Assembly (NCBI RefSeq): GCF_900129455.1
Contig: NZ_FQVU01000005.1
Span: 62,001-126,000 of the forward strand
Length of the DNA stretch: 64,000 bases
Direction of reading: 5' to 3'
DNA from: Jatrophihabitans endophyticus
Lineage (GTDB): Bacteria > Actinomycetota > Actinomycetes > Mycobacteriales > Jatrophihabitantaceae
Shown here: positions 54,874 to 64,000 of the stretch, in pieces
Position numbering within the stretch: position 1 is the first letter of the stretch
How the letters are laid out: every line of letters begins with the position of its first letter
The notes under the pieces: model-generated
Database searches by the model: none
The model's input: the letters and a program-made list of their open reading frames with translations, nothing else
What the model was told of the DNA's origin: nothing
Program-made: the position numbers and the translations under genes

Positions 54874-56373
54874 TCAGGACAGTCTAGGTTCGCCCCGCGC
54901 GTCGCGACGCGGCGACGCCACGGGATCGCCGTCCAACGCCGGCACCGGGCGCAGCGTGACCATGGGCGTGCTGGTGGTGCCCGTCGGCTCCGGCGCCGCG
55001 CGCAGCGCAAGCTCGGCCTCCACCAGCGAGCCGACCTCGACCAGCCTGCTCGCTGGCACGCTGCTGCCCAGCCGCGATCGCGTGCCGACCGGGACCAGCA
55101 GACGACGGTAGCCGAGCCGCAACGCCTCGGCGACGCGCTCGCTCGTCATCGGCGACGGCCTGACGTCGCCGGACAGCGTGACCTCGCCGATGGCCAGCAT
55201 GTCGAGCGGCATCGCCTTACGGCTGGCCGCCGACAGGATGGCCAGGCAGACCGCGAGATCGGTGGCGGGGTCGGACAGTCGCATACCCGCCACCGTGGCG
55301 AGGAAGACGTCCTGGTCGAAGAGCCGCAACCGGCCGGCCCGCTCGCTGATCGCGATCAGCATCGCGCTGCGCCCGGAGTCGAGGCCGGAGACGCCGCGCC
55401 GCGGGTTCGGGTTCTGGGTGTGTGCGACCAGGGCCTGGACCTCGGCCAGCAGGGCGCGGTGCCCCTCGACGGTGACGGTCACGCAGGTGCCGGGCACCGG
55501 GGCGTCGCGCTGCTCGCGGAACAGGCTGCTCGGATCGACGACCTCCTGCATGCCGCCGTCGGTCTGCTCGAAGGCCGCGACCTCGAGGGAGCCGAAGCGG
55601 TTCTTGACCGTGCGCAGCAGCCGTAGCGAGGTGTGCCGGTCGCCCTCGAGGGTGAGGGTGGTGTCGACGATGTGCTCCAGGGCGCGCGGGCCGGCGACGG
55701 TGGAGTCCTTGGTGACCTGGCCGACGAGGATCATCGGCAGGTCGCGCGACTTCGCGACGCGGGTGAGGACCTGAGCGACCTCCATGACCTGCGTGACGCC
55801 GCCGGCGCGGCCGTCGACGTCGGCGGAGGCGACGGTCTGCACTGAGTCGACCACGACGAGCGCGGCGTCGGGGTGGGCCTCGATGTGGCCGAGCACGGCG
55901 CCGAGGTCGGTGTCGTCGGCGAGCAGCAGCTGCGGCGTCGCGGCGCCGATGCGCCGGGCACGCACCGCGATCTGCTCGACCGACTCCTCGCCCGAGACGT
56001 AGAGGACCGGGCGCCCGGACGTGCGCGCCACGGAGTCGGCGACCGCCAGCAGCAGCGTGCTCTTGCCCGAACCGGGGGCGCCGCTGCACAGGCACACCTG
56101 ACCGGCGACGAGACCGCCGCCGATGACGCGGTCGAACTCGCCGACCCCGGTGCGGAAGCGGCGGGCCGGCTCGCCCGCGGCGACCTCGGACACCGGACGC
56201 GCGGCCCGGGCCGGCGCGCTGCCCTGGGCGCTCGCCCGCAGCCCGCTGAGCTTCGGCGCCGAGACGGACTCGGCCATCGTGGAGAACTCGCCGCACTTGG
56301 GGCACCGGCCGTACCACTTGCCGGCGGTGGCACCGCACGCCGTGCAGCGGTAGGACGTCGTCGGCCGGGGCAT
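54874..56373 (-). CDS. radA: DNA repair protein RadA
   Basis: RecA-like ATPase that processes branched recombination intermediates. The 499-residue protein has an N-terminal zinc finger (C10, C13, C24, C27), Walker [10 protein letters not shown], the family motif KNRFG in [10 protein letters not shown], and a C-terminal LonC-like domain ([20 protein letters not shown] ... [18 protein letters not shown]). The ATG at 56373 gives the zinc finger at the normal place. It is first in the radA-disA transcript and lies downstream of the lpqE-like gene, which ends 93 bp away on the same strand. Confidence 0.96.
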   Translation of the reverse strand: MPRPTTSYRCTACGATAGKWYGRCPKCGEFSTMAESVSAPKLSGLRASAQGSAPARAARPVSEVAAGEPARRFRTGVGEFDRVIGGGLVAGQVCLCSGAPGSGKSTLLLAVADSVARTSGRPVLYVSGEESVEQIAVRARRIGAATPQLLLADDTDLGAVLGHIEAHPDAALVVVDSVQTVASADVDGRAGGVTQVMEVAQVLTRVAKSRDLPMILVGQVTKDSTVAGPRALEHIVDTTLTLEGDRHTSLRLLRTVKNRFGSLEVAAFEQTDGGMQEVVDPSSLFREQRDAPVPGTCVTVTVEGHRALLAEVQALVAHTQNPNPRRGVSGLDSGRSAMLIAISERAGRLRLFDQDVFLATVAGMRLSDPATDLAVCLAILSAASRKAMPLDMLAIGEVTLSGDVRPSPMTSERVAEALRLGYRRLLVPVGTRSRLGSSVPASRLVEVGSLVEAELALRAAPEPTGTTSTPMVTLRPVPALDGDPVASPRRDARGEPRLS

Positions 56374-56466
56374 CAGGGGCCTGCTGGCGGGGCCGTCGTG
56401 ATCACCGCCAGACCGTAGCCCGCGGTACCGACACGATCCGTGACGGACGCGCGAGCGCGGGGTGCG

Positions 56467-57366
56467 TCAGCCCGATTCCTCGCTGCTCTCGCCCGCGCCG
56501 GCCTGGCGCGGGAGCGCGGCGAGCTGCACGGGGACGGCGATCGTGACCGAGCCGGCCCGCGCGAACGTGAAGGTCACGCGCACCGTCGCGGCGGGCTGCA
56601 CGGCGCGGGTGAGACCGGTCAGCAGGATCGCGCCCTTGGCCTCGGGCGTGCCGAAGGAGACGCGGACGCCGGGCGGCAGGGTGACCGAGCGGGTGCCGGT
56701 CGGCAGCGGGGCGGCGCTCGACGATGCCGATGCCGACGACGCATCGGCCGACGTGCTGTCACCGGCGCCCTCGGAGCTGGCGCCGGAGTCGTCCGGCAGC
56801 GTGTTCGCGCCGGAGCGTGGCCCGGTGCCCGTGGTCGAACCGGAGACCGAGTCCGACGGATCGGCCGGCGCGCTGCCCGAGCCGGACGACGCCGAACCCG
56901 CCGAGCCCGTCGAGTCCGACGACTCCGACGACTCCGAGGAGCTCGACGACGGCGCCGGCACCGGCGAGCCCGTCACCTGCGCCCCGGCGGCCTGCTGCAC
57001 CTGGTAGGCCTGGTTGTAGTCGGTGAAGGCGGCCCAGCCGCGGGCGACGCCGGAGCGCACCGACACCAGCCGGTCGGCCGTCGAGCCGTTGTTGACGAGG
57101 ACCACCGTGAGCTGGGCGTCGGTGCCCGCCCGGTAGTAGGGGGCCTCCGACGGGGGACTCTGCACCGCCACCGCGCGCAGGTCGATCGGTCCCAGCGACT
57201 GGTTCGTGCCGTCGATGCTCGAGTGCTGGTCGGCGGTCTGTGCCTGCTGCCCCGCGGCGCACGCCGAGCTCAGCACCGCGGCGATCGCGGCGACGCCGGC
57301 GACGCGGGCGATGCGGATGCGTCGCGCCGAACCGGTTCGGCCACGGACGGCCGGGTCTGCGTTCAC
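56467..57366 (-). CDS. lpqE: LpqE-like lipoprotein with Ser-rich insertion
   Basis: A 299-residue lipoprotein. The signal ends in the lipobox LSSAC, so the mature N-terminal Cys would be lipid-anchored outside. The globular sequence ([29 protein letters not shown] and [25 protein letters not shown]) resembles the PCu(A)C-like copper chaperone fold found in M. tuberculosis LpqE, which is next to radA and carD there. Here an ~85-residue Ser/Ala/Gly-rich insert splits the domain. No clear Met/His copper site is visible. The GTG at 57366 has AGGAG six bases upstream. Divergent from carD. Confidence 0.75.
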   Translation of the reverse strand: MNADPAVRGRTGSARRIRIARVAGVAAIAAVLSSACAAGQQAQTADQHSSIDGTNQSLGPIDLRAVAVQSPPSEAPYYRAGTDAQLTVVLVNNGSTADRLVSVRSGVARGWAAFTDYNQAYQVQQAAGAQVTGSPVPAPSSSSSESSESSDSTGSAGSASSGSGSAPADPSDSVSGSTTGTGPRSGANTLPDDSGASSEGAGDSTSADASSASASSSAAPLPTGTRSVTLPPGVRVSFGTPEAKGAILLTGLTRAVQPAATVRVTFTFARAGSVTIAVPVQLAALPRQAGAGESSEESG

Positions 57367-57639
57367 GTCGACTCCTGCGATGACGGTCGTGTCGGGGTGC
57401 TCGGCGAGGCCGGCCGCGCTGGCCGCGCCGGCCGGAGGGGCGTCGCGCTGGTCGCCGACCGGCCGTCGCTCAGCCTAGCGAGCGGTCGCCGGGCCTCGGC
57501 GCCCGGCGTCCGACGCACGTCGCGGGGCGTGCTGTCAAGCCCGTGTAACGGGGGCTGCAGGCCGCTGCACGGCGAATCTCGCGGGGTTCGAACGATGTGC
57601 TGCGTGTTACCCTGGATACAGCGAAAGGGGCCCTATCAC

Positions 57640-58131
57640 ATGACTTTCAAGGTCGGCGAGACCGTTGTCTACCCGCACCACGGAGCAGCTCTGATCGAGG
57701 CGATCGAGGAGCGTCTGCTCGGCGGGGTCAAGAAGACCTACCTCCGACTGAAGGTCGCTCAGGGCGATCTCACGGTGCTGGTGCCGGCCGAGAACGCCGA
57801 GGTGGTCGGTGTCCGCGACGTCGTCGGGCAGGAGGGCCTGGACAAGGTCTTCGAGGTGCTGCGTGCACCGCACACCGAGGAGCCCACCAACTGGTCGCGC
57901 CGGTACAAGGCCAACGGCGAGAAGCTGGCCTCCGGCGACGTCAACAAGGTGGCCGAGGTCGTGCGTGACCTCTGGCGCCGCGACCGCGACCGTGGCCTGT
58001 CGGCGGGCGAGAAGCGCATGCTCGCCAAGGCCCGCCAGATCCTCACCAGCGAGCTGGCGCTCGCCGAGGGCACCAACGAGGACAAGGCCGAGATCGTGCT
58101 CGACGAGGTCCTCGCCGAGGCCGTCGCCTGA
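57640..58131 (+). CDS. carD: RNA polymerase-binding transcription factor CarD
   Basis: Essential regulator that stabilises the RNA polymerase open complex, with control over rRNA and other promoters. The 163-residue protein has the N-terminal RNAP-interaction Tudor-like domain ([22 protein letters not shown] ... YLRLKV) and the C-terminal helical DNA-binding domain ([32 protein letters not shown]). The ATG at 57640 is preceded by GAAAGGGG. A TACCCT hexamer at 57608 could be its -10. ispD follows after 44 bp. Confidence 0.97.
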   Translation: MTFKVGETVVYPHHGAALIEAIEERLLGGVKKTYLRLKVAQGDLTVLVPAENAEVVGVRDVVGQEGLDKVFEVLRAPHTEEPTNWSRRYKANGEKLASGDVNKVAEVVRDLWRRDRDRGLSAGEKRMLAKARQILTSELALAEGTNEDKAEIVLDEVLAEAVA

Positions 58132-58175
58132 GCGACGCCCACCCCGAACCACCGCGAACGGCGGCGCACGGTCCT

Positions 58176-58847
58176 ATGACCTGCGCCGCCGTTCTCGTGG
58201 CTGCGGGGTCCGGCAGCCGGCTCGGGGCCGACGTGCCCAAGGCGTTCGTCCCGCTCGCCGGACGCACCCTGCTCGAGCACGCGGTCGCGCGCTTCGTGTC
58301 CCACCCCGACGTCGACCGCGTCGTCGTCGTGGCCCCGGCCGACCGGGTCGACGACGCCGCGCGCCTCGCCGGCGTGCCGGCGGTGGCCGGTGGCGACACC
58401 CGCCAGCGCTCGGTCGGCGCCGGGCTCGCCGCGGTCGGCGACGCCCGTCTCGTCCTCGTGCACGACGTCGCGCGCGCCTTCGTCCCGACCGCGGTGATCG
58501 CCGCGGTGGTCGCGGCGCTGCGCGCCGGCGCCGTGGCCGCGATCCCGGTCCTCGCCGTCCACGACACGATCCGCCGCGTCGACGCCGCGGGGGAGCTGGT
58601 CGAGGTCGTCGACCGGGCGTCGCTGGTCGCCGTGCAGACGCCGCAGGGGTTCCGGCGCGACGTGCTCGCCGCCGCGCACGAGGCCGGTCGCGGTCGCAGC
58701 GCGACCGACGACGCGGCGCTCGTCGAGGCGCTCGGGCACACCGTCGTCGCCGTTCCGGGCGCCGAGGAGGCGTTCAAGATCACCCGGCCGTGGGACCTCG
58801 CCGTGGCCGAGGCCGTGGCGGCACGCGTCCACCCGGCGGCGACGTGA
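58176..58847 (+). CDS. ispD: 2-C-methyl-D-erythritol 4-phosphate cytidylyltransferase IspD
   Basis: Third enzyme of the MEP isoprenoid route; transfers CMP from CTP to methylerythritol phosphate. The 223-residue protein has the nucleotide-binding start [39 protein letters not shown], and [16 protein letters not shown], with a late [15 protein letters not shown] segment. It is a normal stand-alone IspD. The ATG at 58176 gives the standard N-terminus. Its TGA overlaps the ispF ATG, so the two are coupled. Confidence 0.95.
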   Translation: MTCAAVLVAAGSGSRLGADVPKAFVPLAGRTLLEHAVARFVSHPDVDRVVVVAPADRVDDAARLAGVPAVAGGDTRQRSVGAGLAAVGDARLVLVHDVARAFVPTAVIAAVVAALRAGAVAAIPVLAVHDTIRRVDAAGELVEVVDRASLVAVQTPQGFRRDVLAAAHEAGRGRSATDDAALVEALGHTVVAVPGAEEAFKITRPWDLAVAEAVAARVHPAAT

Positions 58848-59326
58848 TGGCCGAGTTCCGCACCGGGATCGGGGTGGACGTGCACCCGATCGAGCCGGGG
58901 CGCGACTGCTGGCTGGCGGGGCTGTTCTGGCCCGGCGTCGCCGGCTGCGCCGGGCACTCCGACGGCGACGTCGTCGCGCACGCCGCCTGCGACGCGCTGC
59001 TGTCGGCGGCCGGTCTCGGCGACCTCGGGGCCGTGTTCGGCACGTCCGACCCGCGCTGGGCCGGCGCCTCGGGCGTCACGCTGCTCGCCGAGGTCGTCCG
59101 GCTGCTGGCCGGCTCGGACTGGACGATCGGCAACGTCGCCGTCCAGGTCGTCGGCAACGACCCGAAGATCGGCCCACGCCGGGCCGAGGCGCAGGCGACG
59201 CTGCGGGCGACGCTGCGGGCGCCGGTGTCGCTGTCGGCCACCACCACCGACGGCCTCGGGCTGACCGGCCGCGGCGAGGGGCGCGCCGCGCTCGCGACGG
59301 CGCTGATCAGCCGAGCGCCTGGCTGA
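58847..59326 (+). CDS. ispF: 2-C-methyl-D-erythritol 2,4-cyclodiphosphate synthase IspF
   Basis: Cyclises CDP-methylerythritol phosphate in the MEP route. The 159-residue protein has the zinc ligands in [14 protein letters not shown] and [19 protein letters not shown], and the C-terminal [14 protein letters not shown] loop. It forms trimers in characterised members. The ATG overlaps the ispD stop. Its 3' end overlaps the convergent transsulfuration gene by 20 bp. The order carD-ispD-ispF-cysS-rlmB is conserved, here interrupted by that convergent gene. Confidence 0.95.
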   Translation: MAEFRTGIGVDVHPIEPGRDCWLAGLFWPGVAGCAGHSDGDVVAHAACDALLSAAGLGDLGAVFGTSDPRWAGASGVTLLAEVVRLLAGSDWTIGNVAVQVVGNDPKIGPRRAEAQATLRATLRAPVSLSATTTDGLGLTGRGEGRAALATALISRAPG

Positions 59327-60416
59327 GGTCGTCCCACAGGTCCTCGACGTCCTCGATGCCGACCGAGAGCCGCAGCAGTGCCTCGGGCACGCCGTAGGAC
59401 GCGTCGCCGGGGTGCCGGGCGCGACGTTCGATCATCGACTCGACGCCGCCGAGCGAGGTGGCGTGGGTGATCAGCCGGACGCGCGCGCAGACCGCCTCGG
59501 CGGCCGTGGCGCCGCCGGCGACCTCGATCCCGATCACCGCGCCGAACGCGTCGTGGTCGCGTGCCGCGACGGCGTGCCCCGGGTCGCCCGGCAGCCCCGG
59601 GTAGCGCACCGCGGCCACCGCCGGGTGCTCGGCCAACCGGCCGGCGAGCACCGCCGCGTTCGACCAGGCCCGCTCCATGCGGACGGCGAGCGTGCGCACA
59701 CCCCGGGTCGCCAGGTAGCTCTCCAGCACGCCGGGCGTGCTGCCGGCGAGGGTCCGGCGGTCGTGCAGGGCGGCGTGCAGGTCGGCCGAGCGGGTCACGA
59801 GGACGCCGATCAGCGCGTCGGAGTGACCGGCGAGGTACTTCGTGGCCGAATGCATGACGACGTCCGCGCCGAGATCGAGCGGGCGGACGGCGAGCGGCGT
59901 CGAGAAGGTGGCGTCGACGCCGAGCAGGGCCCCGGCCTCGTGCGCGATCGCGGCGACGGCCGGCAGGTCCGCGACGGTGAGCAACGGGTTCGACACGGCC
60001 TCGACCCACACCAGCGCCGCCCCTCGCGCGGCCGCCCGCACCGCGTCGTGGTCGGTGACGTCCACGTGTCGCACCGCCAGCCGGCCGAGTGCGTGCTGCT
60101 CGGCGTAGAGCCCGACGTACCCGCCGTACCCCTCCCTCGGCACGACGACGGGGGTGCCGGCCGGTGAGCGGTCCAGCAGGCAGGCGAGCGCGGCGATGCC
60201 GCTGCCGAACGCCAGGGCCCGTCCCCCCTCGAGCTCACCGACCACCGACTCGAACGACGCGACGGTCGGGGACACGTGGTGGCGCGCGTACGGGTTGTCG
60301 GTGCCGTCGTGGCGGAAGGCGCTCGCCGGGGCGATCGGCGTGTTCAGCGGCGCGCCGGGCTCGTGGGGACGGCCGGCCGAGACCGCGACGGACGCGGGGC
60401 GCAGGTGCTCGCTCAC
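59307..60416 (-). CDS. cystathionine gamma-synthase/lyase-family PLP enzyme
   Basis: A 369-residue transsulfuration enzyme (MetB/MetC family). The PLP lysine is in [13 protein letters not shown], with [12 protein letters not shown] and [19 protein letters not shown] upstream and [17 protein letters not shown] near the C-terminus. The exact reaction (gamma-synthase versus lyase) cannot be decided by sequence alone. GTG start at 60416. It lies on the opposite strand between ispF and cysS, an insertion in an otherwise conserved order; sulfur amino-acid linkage to cysS is suggestive only. Confidence 0.85.
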   Translation of the reverse strand: MSEHLRPASVAVSAGRPHEPGAPLNTPIAPASAFRHDGTDNPYARHHVSPTVASFESVVGELEGGRALAFGSGIAALACLLDRSPAGTPVVVPREGYGGYVGLYAEQHALGRLAVRHVDVTDHDAVRAAARGAALVWVEAVSNPLLTVADLPAVAAIAHEAGALLGVDATFSTPLAVRPLDLGADVVMHSATKYLAGHSDALIGVLVTRSADLHAALHDRRTLAGSTPGVLESYLATRGVRTLAVRMERAWSNAAVLAGRLAEHPAVAAVRYPGLPGDPGHAVAARDHDAFGAVIGIEVAGGATAAEAVCARVRLITHATSLGGVESMIERRARHPGDASYGVPEALLRLSVGIEDVEDLWDDLSQALG

Positions 60417-60455
60417 CCCGCCACGCTAGCGGCCCGTCGTCCGTAGGATGTGCGC

Positions 60456-61834
<1,379 letters not shown>

Positions 61835-61835
<1 letters not shown>

Positions 61836-62794
61836 TGGCCGGCAACTCGCAACGCCAGGGTGCGATCCGCAAGCAGAAGAAGGGCGCGCAGGTCGGCTCG
61901 GGCGGGCAGCGTCGCCGAGCCCTCGAGGGCAAGGGCCCGACGCCGCGGGCCGAGGAGCGCAAGGGCCACCCCGCCGCGCGTCGCGCCGCCCGCCGCGACC
62001 CCGCGGCCGGCGGCACGCGCAAGCCCCGGCAGGACGCGCAGGCCGCCGAGCTGCTGGTCGGTCGCAACCCCGTCGCCGAGGCGCTGCGGGCGCAGATCCC
62101 GGCCACCGCGCTCTACCTCGCCCAGGGGATCGAGGCCGACGAGCGGATCACCGAGGCGGTCCGCCTCGCCGGCAACCGCAACCTCGCGCTGCTCGAGGTC
62201 AGCCGGGCCGAGCTCGACCGCCGCACCGGCGGCATCCTGCACCAGGGCATCGCCCTGCAGGTGCCGCCGTTCTCCTATCACGAGCTGCCCGACCTGCTGC
62301 GCGAAGCCGCCGAGCACGGCGCGCCACCGCTCGTGGTCGCGCTCGACGGCGTCACCGATCCGCGCAACCTCGGTGCGGTCGTCCGCTCGGCGGTCGCGTT
62401 CGGCGCTCACGGCGTCGTGCTCCCCGAACGGCGGTCGGCGTCGATCACGCCGACGGCGTGGCGGACGTCGGCCGGCACCGCGGCGCGGCTGCCGATCGCG
62501 CAGGTCACCAACATCGTGCGCGCGCTCAAGCAGTGCAAGGACGCGGGCCTGTTCGTCGTCGGTCTCGACGCCGACGGCACCACGTCGTTGGACGACCTGG
62601 AGCTCGCGAGCGAGCCCGTGGTGGTCGTCGTCGGATCGGAAGGGCGGGGACTGTCGCGGCTGGTGACCGAGACCTGCGACCTCACCGTGTCGATCCCGAT
62701 GAGCGCCGCCGCCGAGTCGTTGAACGCCTCGGTCGCCGCCGCGGTCACGCTCGCCGAGATCGCGCGGCGGCGACGCGCCCAGCCGTCAGGCTGA
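61835..62794 (+). CDS. rlmB: 23S rRNA (guanosine-2'-O)-methyltransferase RlmB-like (SpoU family)
   Basis: A 319-residue SPOUT methyltransferase. A basic, disordered N-terminus of ~75 residues ([15 protein letters not shown] onward) precedes the substrate-binding domain ([15 protein letters not shown]) and the knotted catalytic domain with [32 protein letters not shown] and [20 protein letters not shown] motifs. In actinobacteria it is encoded next to cysS. The ATG overlaps the cysS stop. Target site G2251 of 23S rRNA is assumed from the family. The 3' end overlaps the plsC-like gene by 9 bp. Confidence 0.92.
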
Positions 62795-63541
62795 CTTGCG
62801 CTTGCGGTCGACGTAGGTGCGCGTCGGCACGTAGAAGGTGGGGGGCGCGGGCTCGTTGCGCAGCACCGCGACCTGCTGGCGCACCGCGGCCATGATCTCG
62901 TCGGTGATGGCGCGCAGGTTCTCCTGGGTCGGCTCCACGCCCCGCCAGTGGCTGAGGTCGAGCGGCTCGCCGACCGAGGCCTGCGCCGTGCGCCGGCGAC
63001 CGAGGCTCAGGCCCAGCCGCGCCGGCCCGCGACCGCCGCGCTTCTCCGCCCCCCACTGCCCGACCGGTACGACGGGGACGTCCGGCGCGAGCAGGACGAG
63101 GCGGGCGATGCCGGTCTTGCCCTGCATCGGCCAGTTGGCGGGGTCCTTCGTCGTCGTCCCCTCCGGGTAGATGACGATGGCCTCGTGACGCTCGAGCGCG
63201 GCGACGGCGTGACGCAGCGACTGCGCGGCGTCGGTCGTGCCGCGGTGGACCGGGATCTGTCCCGCACCGCTCATGATGCGGCCGACCACGGGCCAGTCGA
63301 AGACACCGGACTTGATCATGAACCGGGGGATGCGGCCGCTCTGCCACACGAGCCGCGCCATCAGCACGGTGTCGACGATCGAGATGTGGTTCATCGCGAT
63401 GAGCACGCCGCTGTCCTTCGGCGCGGGCATGCGGTCGAGGTGCCGCCAGCGGACGCGGAACAGCAGGCCGTCGAGCGGGTAGAGGATGACGACGCAGAGG
63501 CGGATCCAGAATCCGGCCTTCGGTTTGTGCAGACGGCTCAC
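62786..63541 (-). CDS. 1-acyl-sn-glycerol-3-phosphate acyltransferase (PlsC family)
   Basis: A 251-residue membrane-associated acyltransferase making phosphatidic acid or related lipids. The motif NHISIVD (HX4D) is at about residue 51, with [16 protein letters not shown] and [10 protein letters not shown] (motif III) later. An N-terminal hydrophobic helix ([16 protein letters not shown]) anchors it. The GTG at 63541 has GGGAG a few bases upstream. The acyl acceptor is not certain. It converges with rlmB. Confidence 0.9.
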   Translation of the reverse strand: MSRLHKPKAGFWIRLCVVILYPLDGLLFRVRWRHLDRMPAPKDSGVLIAMNHISIVDTVLMARLVWQSGRIPRFMIKSGVFDWPVVGRIMSGAGQIPVHRGTTDAAQSLRHAVAALERHEAIVIYPEGTTTKDPANWPMQGKTGIARLVLLAPDVPVVPVGQWGAEKRGGRGPARLGLSLGRRRTAQASVGEPLDLSHWRGVEPTQENLRAITDEIMAAVRQQVAVLRNEPAPPTFYVPTRTYVDRKRKSA

Positions 63542-63603
63542 ACTGGCTCCCGCTCGTGGTTACGCGACCGTAGGTCAGTCTGCCTGGTGGCGACGTCGCC
63601 CGC

Positions 63604-64000
63604 TCAGCCGACCTCGTAGATGGACGGCGAGAGGAAGAAGGCGAGTACCTCGACATCCTCCTCGCGGGGTTCGCCGGCCGGCTCGTCGACGACGATCCCC
63701 GCCGCGGTGTCGGCGTAGGCCGTCAGCGCCGACACCCGGGTCACCGAGCGCGACCACGCGGGTTCGGCCGGGGTCTGGCGCGCCTGCGTCTCGAGCTGGT
63801 CGAGCTCGGCGGCGAGCGACAGGACGACGCCGCCGCGCGCCAGCAGGCCCGTCGTCCAGGCCGGGGTGGCCACGATGCGCCGCGCGGCGTCCGTGGCCGC
63901 GGCGAGCAGGGCGCGCTCCCGGGTCGGCGCGGTCCACTCGTCGCGCGGCGACCAGCGTCCGGAGGCCTCGATCGCGGCACGCTCGCGCGGTCCGATGCGC
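63604..64000 (-). CDS. unidentified protein, C-terminal part (cut by right edge)
   Basis: An open frame runs from the window edge to the stop at 63604, giving about 131 C-terminal residues. I do not recognise it. It is mostly helical with segments RRIVATPAWTTGLLARGG and SALTAYADTAAGIVVDE, an acidic stretch (PAGEPREEDVEVLAFF), and the end SPSIYEVG. The frame has normal GC-skewed codon use and no internal stop. An internal GTG at 63873 is not needed as start, because the frame continues through the edge. Read away from the plsC-like gene's promoter, same strand. Confidence 0.6.
   Translation of the reverse strand, partial: RIGPRERAAIEASGRWSPRDEWTAPTRERALLAAATDAARRIVATPAWTTGLLARGGVVLSLAAELDQLETQARQTPAEPAWSRSVTRVSALTAYADTAAGIVVDEPAGEPREEDVEVLAFFLSPSIYEVG

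Overview
The window is uniformly GC-rich DNA with many GTG starts and 4-base start/stop overlaps, and it encodes Lsr2, CarD, DisA, ClpC and an F420-type LLM oxidoreductase. This points to an actinomycete. Menaquinone is made by the futalosine route (mqnE, mqnA, mqnC, plus menG). From about 14.3 kb to the right end the gene order closely follows, from memory, the Mycobacterium block ppa-dacB-DUF2342-tilS-hpt ... ftsH-folEPBK ... panC-coaX ... lysS-lsr2-clpC ... mutY-disA-radA-lpqE-carD-ispD-ispF-cysS-rlmB. A futalosine-using lineage near Frankia or Jatrophihabitans would fit, but I cannot name the genus.

Layout. 1-7 kb: futalosine genes mqnE and mqnA interleaved with accessory DNA: an edge fragment of an AbiEi/DUF559-type protein, a palindromic repeat cluster, a retron-like reverse transcriptase with a candidate msr-msd RNA, and a VapBC toxin-antitoxin pair. 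7-11.7 kb: mqnC, a DMT transporter, a Tat-exported phospholipase C-type enzyme and menG. 11.8-14.3 kb: a compact three-gene cassette of an Asp/Gly/Ala repeat peptide, a JmjC/cupin oxygenase and a sucrase-ferredoxin-like protein. 14.3-26 kb: housekeeping genes (ppa, dacB, DUF2342 protease, tilS, hpt, ftsH, the folate operon, DUF3180, DUF6779). 26-36 kb: one long minus-strand catabolic operon (TIGR03084 protein, AtuA-like protein, two acyl-CoA dehydrogenases, both subunits of a biotin-dependent acyl-CoA carboxylase, enoyl-CoA hydratase, TetR) with a clear TetR-type palindrome at its promoter. 36-42.9 kb: MscS-like and MazG-like proteins, then DUF2520-panC-nadB-nadC-coaX and an LLM oxidoreductase. 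42.9-46.4 kb: an ABC-2 exporter with a DesKR-type two-component system. 46.5-64 kb: lysS, lsr2, clpC, a TMEM175-like channel, mutY, disA, radA, lpqE, carD, isoprenoid genes ispD/ispF, a transsulfuration enzyme, cysS, rlmB, an acyltransferase, and a gene cut by the right edge.

The two most interesting systems are (i) the retron candidate at 2167-3612, where 22-nt complementary ends (20 of 22 paired) bracket a structured 120-nt interior placed 4 nt upstream of the reverse transcriptase start, with no obvious separate effector gene; and (ii) the repeat-peptide/JmjC/ferredoxin-like cassette at 11826-14306, which has the layout of a peptide-modification system. A family of 56-bp palindromic elements (503-558, 17535-17590, 17611-17666) and a perfect 42-bp palindrome (16380-16421) are further unexplained structures. 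No gene-free stretch exceeds about 300 bases, and no rRNA, tRNA, insertion sequence or CRISPR array was seen.
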